A DNA stretch of 9,670 nt, from contig JBFIPX010000120.1 in assembly GCA_041609895.1 (NCBI GenBank), positions 1 to 9,670 on the forward strand, given 5' to 3'. The position numbers and the translations under genes are program-made. Shown here in pieces: positions 1-6,704 of the stretch. Source of the stretch: JAHHLP01 sp041609895 (GTDB lineage Bacteria > Bacteroidota > Rhodothermia > Rhodothermales > JABDKH01). The notes below the pieces were generated by a model that was not told the origin of the DNA, ran no database searches, and saw only the letters and a list, made by a program, of their open reading frames with translations. Each line of letters begins with the position of its first letter. Positions within the stretch are counted from its first letter, which is position 1.

Positions 1-137
1 AACGGATCTCCTGAAGAAGCATCGGTGATTCTACCGGCTATAGTGCCCATCTGGGCTTGGACGCTCGTCGCCGTCAGAATGGCAACCAGTGCCACAAAGA
101 ACCCATTGATGACAAGTTGCTGTAACGAATATCGCAT
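1..137 (-). CDS. Partial exported protein, N-terminus (TonB-dependent receptor / carboxypeptidase-regulatory-like domain)
   Basis: This is the first 45 codons of a minus-strand gene that continues beyond the left edge. The ATG at 137-135 follows a strong GAGGAGG ribosome binding site by 6 bases, which fixes the start. Residues 1-28 form a signal peptide: a short polar start (MRYSLQQ), a hydrophobic core (VINGFFVALVAILTA) and a VQA|Q cleavage site. The mature protein begins QMGTIAGRITDASSGDP, the usual first strand of a carboxypeptidase-D-regulatory-like beta-sandwich domain (G-x-I-x-G-x-[IV]-x-D-x-x-[ST]-G-x-P). That domain sits at the N-terminus of many TonB-dependent outer-membrane receptors of Bacteroidota and relatives. 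Export and domain onset are seen directly; the receptor identity is inferred, since the plug and barrel lie outside the window. Other secreted proteins with this domain are possible. The 241 bases upstream show no confident promoter. Confidence 0.72.
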   Translation of the reverse strand, partial: MRYSLQQLVINGFFVALVAILTATSVQAQMGTIAGRITDASSGDP

Positions 138-143
138 AATCGT

Positions 144-150
144 CCTCCTC
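144..150 (-). promoter_or_regulatory. Shine-Dalgarno site of the left-edge exported protein
   Basis: GAGGAGG on the minus strand, 6 bases upstream of the ATG at 137. It is the strongest ribosome binding site in the window and supports a start that no full-length reading frame shows, because the gene leaves the window. Confidence 0.7.
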
Positions 151-378
151 GACTGATGTGAATCCAGACGCTGCCTCGCAACATCCCGTGGTGGAGTTCA
201 AGGGGCCCGTCGTCGAGCAGCGCGGGTGCGCATTCACAGGTATTTAAGTGTTACAGGCCAAGGTCGCAAGTGGGCAGCGGCCGTTTGATCCTGTACGAGA
301 CGCCTTGAAAGATGGGTTTCCAGCAGCAATTCGTTCGGTGTCGATCTCCTTGCAGGCATTCGATTGCGACCGAAAGCC

Positions 379-2136
379 TCAGTAGCCGACTGCTCGAGAC
401 GTCAATCCCCTTGAGTCTGCGGCGCCATAGATCATGCCGTCGCCGGGGTCGATGAGTATGCCCATAGCTTGACCCTGCGTTGAAGGCTTGCCGCGATACG
501 TCCGCACCTTAGTGGCATGTCCAAGCGACTCGTACAACTTCCATGTGTCGGGACTTATTGCAAACGGCTCGACGTAGGTCGTGTCCGGAAACCACTGATG
601 ATGAAATCGGCCGGCATTAATCGCCTCTGCGATATTCATGTTGTGGTCAAGCACGTTGAGAACAACCTGAAGCACGGTATTAATGATCGTACGTCCCCCC
701 GGACTGCCAATCACCAGAAATGGCACACCGTTCCGGGTGACGATCGTCGGTGACATGCTGGACAGCATTCTCTTTTCAGGTTCGATCAGGTTAGGACGCG
801 TTCCTATTCGACCACGAGCGTTCGTCGATCCCGGCACAGCATTGAAATCACCCATTTCGTTATTCAGCAAGAAGCCGGCACCATCGACGACGATCTTCGA
901 GCCGTAGCTGTACTCGAGCGTGTAGGTTAGCGACACCGCATTACCCATAGAATCCAGAACCGAGATATGTGTCGTTTCGGGACTCTCATATGAGTCGTTG
1001 AAATACACGGAGTCGCTGACAGATGCCCGGTTCATGTCGATGGTCGACCGCAGAAGCGCGGCGTGCTCCTTGGAGATAAGCCGATCCACCGGCATGTCGG
1101 GGTTGAATAACGGATCGCCCAGATGAAGAGCGCGGTCAGCGTAGGCGCGACGCATCGCCTCGGTAAGGACGTGCATATATGCCGCGGAGTTGTGCCCCAA
1201 TTCGCTCAGTTCGTAACCTTCAAGTATGTTGAGCATCTCGATCACCGCAACACCACCCGAGCTCGGTGGAGCCATCCCATAGACGTGGTGTCCGCGATAT
1301 GTGCCTTTCAGCGGCGGCTGCTCGACTGCCTCGTAACGAGCCAGATCTTCGTGGGTGATCAGACCGCCGTTCTCTCTCATGAATTGAACGATCAGTCTCG
1401 CCGTCTCGCCCTTGTAGAATCCGTCCTTTCCTTCGGCCTGTACTCGCCGTAGAGTCGCTGCCAGATTGCTTTGGCGGAGCATTTCTCCCGGCTCGATAGC
1501 GGCGCCCGTGCTATCGAGAAACACCCGCGCGGTACTCGGGACCTTTACCCGGTGCTCCTCCACCCATTCCATGAAACGCCGCAGATACCAGTCGACCGGG
1601 AAACCGGTCTCAGCCAGATCAATGGCCGGTTGCACCAAATCCTTCCACGGCAATGACCCGAGACGATCGTGAGCCAGCTTCAACCCGGCGACGGTGCCGG
1701 GAACGCCAACTGAAAGGAGTCCTTCGTGGTTGGACTTATTCCAGATCTCGCCCTCATCATCCAGATACATGCGCGAAGATGCTGCGAGCGGCGCTTTCTC
1801 CCGGAAGTTGAAGGATGTTGCCATACCGTCGGCTCCGTGGTACAGCATGAATCCGCCTCCACCGATGTTGCCGGCAGAGGGATACACGACAGCGAGGGCA
1901 AAAGCCGCCGCTACCGCAGCATCAACGGCGTTGCCACCATGATTCATCATTACGTCGCGACCGACTTCCGAGGCCAGATAGTGACTGGTGGCAACCATGC
2001 CGTGGCGCGCAGGCGTGGGTGTCCAGCCGGACTGTGCCTGGATCGGGCTCGAGCCGCACAGAATCAGTAGTGCGGCGACGGGCAGCGTTCGCGTTAGCAT
2101 CAGCTTTCGTGTTCCTTGCGAGACCAATTCATTCAT
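379..2136 (-). CDS. ggt: Gamma-glutamyltransferase / glutathione hydrolase precursor
   Basis: GGT cleaves the gamma-glutamyl bond of glutathione and related peptides, transferring the glutamyl group to water or an amino acceptor. The 585-aa protein carries a signal peptide (core about residues 15-30, cleavage IQA|Q near 34), so it should act in the periplasm. Visible family features are FREKAP at 111-116 (R112 matches the substrate-carboxylate arginine), ETTHIS at 387-392 with T388 as the autoprocessing and catalytic nucleophile, NNEMGDF at 425-431, SSMSPT at 459-464 and GSPGG at 477-481. Cleavage before T388 would give subunits of about 350 residues (after signal removal) and 198. The stretch between DF and SSMSP is as long as in E. 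coli GGT, so a lid loop is likely present. The start is uncertain: M1 begins 3 bases after the dut stop with no clear ribosome binding site, while M13 (ATG at 2100-2098) has AAGGAA 11 bases upstream and a compact signal peptide. Last gene of a run with the peptide symporter and dut. Confidence 0.95.
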   Translation of the reverse strand: MNELVSQGTRKLMLTRTLPVAALLILCGSSPIQAQSGWTPTPARHGMVATSHYLASEVGRDVMMNHGGNAVDAAVAAAFALAVVYPSAGNIGGGGFMLYHGADGMATSFNFREKAPLAASSRMYLDDEGEIWNKSNHEGLLSVGVPGTVAGLKLAHDRLGSLPWKDLVQPAIDLAETGFPVDWYLRRFMEWVEEHRVKVPSTARVFLDSTGAAIEPGEMLRQSNLAATLRRVQAEGKDGFYKGETARLIVQFMRENGGLITHEDLARYEAVEQPPLKGTYRGHHVYGMAPPSSGGVAVIEMLNILEGYELSELGHNSAAYMHVLTEAMRRAYADRALHLGDPLFNPDMPVDRLISKEHAALLRSTIDMNRASVSDSVYFNDSYESPETTHISVLDSMGNAVSLTYTLEYSYGSKIVVDGAGFLLNNEMGDFNAVPGSTNARGRIGTRPNLIEPEKRMLSSMSPTIVTRNGVPFLVIGSPGGRTIINTVLQVVLNVLDHNMNIAEAINAGRFHHQWFPDTTYVEPFAISPDTWKLYESLGHATKVRTYRGKPSTQGQAMGILIDPGDGMIYGAADSRGLTSRAVGY

Positions 2137-2139
2137 GTG

Positions 2140-2601
2140 CTAATGACCGGTATGTCCAAATCCGCCTTCGCCGCGAGCGGTCTCGTCCAACGCGTGCTCC
2201 TCACTCCACTCCACGCGCGCAAAAGCCGCCACCACGAGCTGCGCGATTCGGTCCCCGCGACGAACCTCAAATCTCTTCTCTCCGTGGTTGACGAGTACGA
2301 CGCCAACCTCGCCGCGATAGTCGGCGTCTATCGTGCCCGGCGCATTCAAAACCGTGATTCCATGTTTGATGGCAAGGCCGCTGCGGGGACGGACCTGTGC
2401 TTCGTAGCCGGGAGGCAATGCAATCTGAATGCCCGTGGGAATCAGTACGCGGCCGCCTGGTTCGATAGTAACGACTTCGTCGTCAGCGAGCGCGCTGCGA
2501 AGATCGAGTCCGGCACTCTGCTCGGTGGCGTACTCGGGCACGGGCAGGCCTTCTCCATGCGGCAGGATCCGGAGCGGAACACGAACTGCTGCGTGATTCA
2601 T
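2140..2601 (-). CDS. dut: dUTP diphosphatase (dUTPase)
   Basis: Hydrolyses dUTP to dUMP and pyrophosphate, limiting uracil incorporation into DNA and supplying dUMP for thymidylate synthesis; a cytosolic homotrimer in this family. At 153 residues it has the normal length, and all five trimeric-dUTPase motifs are intact: AGLDLRS (30-36), RPRSGLA (71-77), GTIDADYRGEV (89-99, with D92 as the expected catalytic aspartate and Y95 as the uracil-stacking tyrosine), RGDRIAQLV (115-123) and the flexible C-terminal RGEGGFGHTG (143-152). The ATG is preceded by an AAAGGG-like sequence about 11 bases upstream. It lies between the POT symporter (51-base gap) and ggt (3-base gap) on the same strand, so co-transcription is likely and ggt translation may be coupled to it. 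Its presence between two peptide-metabolism genes has no obvious functional reason. Confidence 0.97.
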   Translation of the reverse strand: MNHAAVRVPLRILPHGEGLPVPEYATEQSAGLDLRSALADDEVVTIEPGGRVLIPTGIQIALPPGYEAQVRPRSGLAIKHGITVLNAPGTIDADYRGEVGVVLVNHGEKRFEVRRGDRIAQLVVAAFARVEWSEEHALDETARGEGGFGHTGH

Positions 2602-2652
2602 TTGTGGTGAACCCTTTGTCAGAGACGACCGATCTGTTTGCGTCGATATCTC

Positions 2653-4197
<1,545 letters not shown>

Positions 4198-4337
4198 GTT
4201 GTGGGGTTGGCTGATAGGAATTGCAGTCGGCGCGCAAAAGATACACATTTGCGGTAATCGACCGGCTGAAATCGAATTTTCAACGACGATAACGCGGTCG
4301 TATCGCCCGAACAGTATATTTACTCCCGCAAAGTAAC

Positions 4338-4357
4338 GGGCCGAAAGGCCTTTTTTT
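4338..4357 (+). terminator. Intrinsic-terminator-like hairpin with T7 tract in the aspS upstream region
   Basis: GGCC-GAAA-GGCC followed at once by seven T residues (4351-4357). The stem is 4 GC pairs plus a possible G4338-T4351 wobble, capped by a GNRA tetraloop. It has a U-tract only when read on the plus strand. No plus-strand gene is visible just to its left, because the left neighbour is transcribed away. It therefore either ends a short non-coding transcript starting in 4198-4337 or acts as an attenuator in an aspS leader. The stem is short, so its efficiency is uncertain. Confidence 0.5.
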
Positions 4358-4366
4358 ATATGCCCC

Positions 4367-4390
4367 ATCGCCCGACTCGAACCGGGCGGT
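4367..4390. repeat. Strong inverted repeat just upstream of the chosen aspS start
   Basis: ATCGCCCG - ACTCGAAC - CGGGCGGT forms an 8-bp stem (6 GC pairs, one A-T, one T-G) with an 8-base loop, ending 11 bases before the ATG at 4402. On the minus strand the loop region reads CGGTTCGAGTCGG, close to the tRNA T-loop/B-box consensus GGTTCGANTCC. No full tRNA can be folded around it on either strand. It could be an mRNA regulatory hairpin or a tRNA relic. Its position argues against translation starting at the upstream in-frame ATG (4360). Confidence 0.5.
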
Positions 4391-4401
4391 ACGCTGCCAG
4401 A

Positions 4402-6252
4402 ATGGAAACCAACCAAGTGCGACCGGAAGCCGGAGTCGATGTCCACGAGCCTCGAACTCACACGTGCGGCGAGCTCCGGTCCGAACATATCGGACAAGAT
4501 GTTATCCTCAAAGGGTGGGTCGATACGCGGCGCGATCTGGGCGGAGTCATCTTCATCGACCTGCGTGACCGCTACGGTCTGACTCAGGTTGTCTTCTCCC
4601 CGCAGGACAACCATGACGCGTACGAGGTGGCGAACGGTTTGCGCAACGAGTACGTCGTTTCCGTTCTTGGCACCGTAACGAGCCGGTCGGCGGAAACAAT
4701 CAATCCCAAGCTTCCGACAGGCGAAGTAGAGGTTCGGGTGTCCGGCGTCCAGCTCCTGAGCAAGACGGAGCCCCTGCCCTTTCCTGTATCCGCGCATGAA
4801 GAAAAGCGTCAGGTCGCCGGAGAGGATCTGCGTCTGCGCTATCGTTATCTCGACCTTCGGCGTCCGGAGCTGCAGAAGAACATGCTGCTCCGCCACAAGG
4901 TGTACCAAATCACGCGTCGCTACTTCGACGAGCAGCAGTTCGTTGAAGTTGAGACGCCCGTGCTGATGAAGTCCACGCCGGAAGGTGCGCGAGACTATCT
5001 CGTGCCAAGCCGGCTGCACCCCGGTAAGTTCTTCGCCCTCCCCCAGTCGCCGCAGACCTACAAGCAGATCCTGATGGTGGCGGGACTCGATCGCTATTTC
5101 CAGATCGTCAAGTGTTTTCGTGACGAGGATCTGCGCGCCGACCGCCAGCCCGAGTTCACGCAAATTGACGTCGAGATGACGTTTGCGACCGAGGATCAGG
5201 TCTACGCACTTATGGAAGGCTTGATGCGCGAGATCTGGAAGGAAGTTTTCGACATCGAGGTGTCCCTGCCCTTCCCGCGGCTGTCATATGCGGAGGCTTT
5301 GAGTCGTTACGGCTCGGACAAGCCCGATACGCGTTTCGGCATGGAGATCGTCGACGTTGGCGCCGCGTTTCAGGGCTCAGGGTTTCGCGTCTTCGACGGC
5401 ATCCTCGAGCGAGACGGAAAGATCGTTGCTATCGTGGTTCCCGGTGAAGGCGATCGCGGAAGAGGGGCGATGGACCGCCTGGACAAGGACATCGTTCGAA
5501 AACGAATCGGCGCTGGTGGACTGGTGTACTTCAAGCGGCCGTCCGATGGAAGCGCTACGACTTCGTCCGTTAAAGCCGAAGTGCTCCCCTCCGAGTTCGT
5601 GGATCGAGCCGTTGAACTGGCGGAAGCAAGTCCCGGGGACCTCGTCCTTGTTCTCGCCGGCGACGCACCGAAAGTGTACGAGCAGATGGGAGCCTTGCGA
5701 CTCCATCTTGCCAACGAGCTGGAACTGATTGGACGCGATACCGAGGGACCGTGGAATTTCCTCTGGGTTACGGAATTTCCGCTCGTCGATTGGGACCCGG
5801 AGGCGAAGCGGTATGCCGCGATGCATCATCCGTTTACGTCGCCGCACCCCCAAGACCTCGACAAGATGCTGGACGAGCCCGCCAACACCCGAGCCCGTGC
5901 ATACGATTTGGTCTTAAACGGTACCGAGCTGGGTGGCGGATCGATTCGTATTCATCAGTCCGAAATCCAACAGAAAATGTTCAAGCTCCTGAACATTGAT
6001 GAGGACGAGGCCCAACACCGCTTTGGTTTTCTGCTGGACGCCTTCCGGTTCGGGGCACCGCCGCACGGCGGCATCGCCATAGGCTACGACCGGCTGATCA
6101 TGCTGCTCGCCGGCGCTCCGTCGCTTCGAGACGTCATCGCATTCCCCAAGACGCAGCGAGCGCAGGAGCTAATGGTCGATTCGCCGGATGCTGTCGACGA
6201 GCATCAGCTCAAGGACTTGCACATAAAGGTCGTGCCGCCGAAGCAGGACTGA
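4402..6252 (+). CDS. aspS: Aspartyl-tRNA synthetase (bacterial type)
   Basis: Class II synthetase that charges tRNA-Asp with aspartate using ATP. The 616-aa product has the full bacterial layout: an N-terminal OB-fold anticodon-binding domain (about 18-125, including GWVDTRRDLGGVIFIDLRDR), motif 1 around FVEVETPVL (180-188), the flipping loop KSTPEGARDYLVPSR (190-204), QSPQ (215-218), motif 2 FRDEDLRADRQPEFTQIDVE (239-258), the bacteria-specific GAD insertion (about 300-430), AMHHPFTSP (473-481) and motif 3 GGIAIGYDRLIMLL (556-569). Leucine in RRDLGG resembles discriminating enzymes; whether it also charges tRNA-Asn cannot be settled here. I chose ATG 4402 over the in-frame ATG at 4360. The 14 extra codons (MPHRPTRTGRYAAR) run through the hairpin at 4367-4390, begin two bases after a T7 tract and have no family counterpart. 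Neither start has a clear ribosome binding site. The pyrophosphatase-like gene follows after 4 bases. Confidence 0.97.
   Translation: METNQVRPEAGVDVHEPRTHTCGELRSEHIGQDVILKGWVDTRRDLGGVIFIDLRDRYGLTQVVFSPQDNHDAYEVANGLRNEYVVSVLGTVTSRSAETINPKLPTGEVEVRVSGVQLLSKTEPLPFPVSAHEEKRQVAGEDLRLRYRYLDLRRPELQKNMLLRHKVYQITRRYFDEQQFVEVETPVLMKSTPEGARDYLVPSRLHPGKFFALPQSPQTYKQILMVAGLDRYFQIVKCFRDEDLRADRQPEFTQIDVEMTFATEDQVYALMEGLMREIWKEVFDIEVSLPFPRLSYAEALSRYGSDKPDTRFGMEIVDVGAAFQGSGFRVFDGILERDGKIVAIVVPGEGDRGRGAMDRLDKDIVRKRIGAGGLVYFKRPSDGSATTSSVKAEVLPSEFVDRAVELAEASPGDLVLVLAGDAPKVYEQMGALRLHLANELELIGRDTEGPWNFLWVTEFPLVDWDPEAKRYAAMHHPFTSPHPQDLDKMLDEPANTRARAYDLVLNGTELGGGSIRIHQSEIQQKMFKLLNIDEDEAQHRFGFLLDAFRFGAPPHGGIAIGYDRLIMLLAGAPSLRDVIAFPKTQRAQELMVDSPDAVDEHQLKDLHIKVVPPKQD
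6245..6248 (+). promoter_or_regulatory. Shine-Dalgarno site inside the aspS 3' end
   Basis: AGGA in the last codons of aspS, 8 bases before the ATG at 6257. Ribosomes finishing aspS at 6252 would sit over the next start, which supports translational coupling and the choice of 6257. Confidence 0.5.
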
Positions 6253-6256
6253 CACG

Positions 6257-6652
6257 ATGCAGCGACTGCAGCGGCTCCGCACTCTTTCGGCTGACCGTTT
6301 CCCTTGGGAACGATGGGAGAAACTAATTGCGGAGCGCGGCATCAAGATCGACCGGCCGACCGGCTCGATGCACCCCGACCACCCCTCTATCGTCTACCCG
6401 ATCGATTACGGCTACCTCCCCGACACGATCGGAAGCGACGGGCAGCCGGTTGACGTTTTCCGGGGTTCAGCTGAGACAGGTCTAGTCGCCCTCATCATAA
6501 CGGTGGACCATCGCAAAAAAGATCGGGAGTTCAAACTCATCTACAATTGTTCGCCGCGCGAGATCTACCTCGTAAATGGGTTTATCAACTTCGATCGGTC
6601 CTTAATGGTTGGTGAGCTGGTTATGCGGCGGCCGATGGGCGACCTGTGGTAG
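6257..6652 (+). CDS. Divergent family-I inorganic-pyrophosphatase-like protein
   Basis: A 131-aa protein with recognisable family-I pyrophosphatase elements: IKIDRPTGS (29-37), SIVYPIDYGYLPDT (44-57; Y47, Y51 and Y53 align with the active-site tyrosine cluster), SDGQPVDVFRGS (60-71, replacing the DGDPxDVLV signature) and ITVDHRKKDREFKL (81-94). True bacterial enzymes have about 170-200 residues. Here the strands carrying the Lys-x-Glu and Arg active-site residues are missing, the second signature aspartate (general base in E. coli PPase) is Q63, and the Asp-Glu pair of the later metal site reads D84-H85. From memory, similar short proteins are commonly annotated as inorganic pyrophosphatase. 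The fold assignment is good; pyrophosphate hydrolysis is uncertain, and another phosphate or nucleotide ligand is possible. It starts 4 bases after aspS, with AGGA 8 bases before its ATG, so it is almost surely co-expressed with that pyrophosphate-releasing enzyme. Confidence 0.82.
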   Translation: MQRLQRLRTLSADRFPWERWEKLIAERGIKIDRPTGSMHPDHPSIVYPIDYGYLPDTIGSDGQPVDVFRGSAETGLVALIITVDHRKKDREFKLIYNCSPREIYLVNGFINFDRSLMVGELVMRRPMGDLW

Positions 6653-6676
6653 CAACTCCGGTCTCGATCTAACGCC

Positions 6677-6697
6677 CCCACAGCCGCGAGGCGTGGG
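6677..6697. terminator. GNRA-capped hairpin between convergent genes
   Basis: CCCAC-A-GCC-GCGA-GGC-GTGGG forms an 8-bp stem with one bulged A and a GCGA tetraloop. It lies in the 52-base gap between the plus-strand pyrophosphatase-like gene and the minus-strand kinase stop. There is no T-tract on either side, so it is a possible bidirectional 3'-end or stabilising structure rather than a proven intrinsic terminator. Confidence 0.4.
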
Positions 6698-6704
6698 TAT
6701 CGTG

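Noticed and set aside
31..237. 68-residue minus-strand ORF at the left edge
   Set aside because: It lies in another frame over the signal-peptide gene, which has a proper ribosome binding site and export signal; its composition (many C, H, T) is not protein-like.
225..275. Promoter for the left-edge exported gene (minus strand: TTGCGA - 17 bases - TAAATA, or a TACCTGTG resembling TAnnTTTG)
   Set aside because: The matches to sigma70 (3-4 of 6 each) and to the Bacteroidota -7 box (one mismatch, wrong -33 spacing) are too weak to call.
334..374. Possible hairpin after ggt (TTCGGT...ACCGAA arms)
   Set aside because: Only about 10 of 13 positions pair, the loop is 15 bases and no T-tract follows on the minus strand; not convincing as a terminator.
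4367..4440. A complete minus-strand tRNA gene
   Set aside because: Only the T-loop consensus matches. The T-stem/loop register is off by one base, there is no CCA, and no D-arm, anticodon arm or complementary acceptor strand could be found.
4198..5163. A 322-codon open extension of the POT transporter frame on the minus strand, opposite aspS
   Set aside because: It has no transporter-like or other recognisable sequence, is fully antisense to well-conserved aspS codons, and the transporter has a natural start at 4197. An automatic 836-residue call would be wrong.
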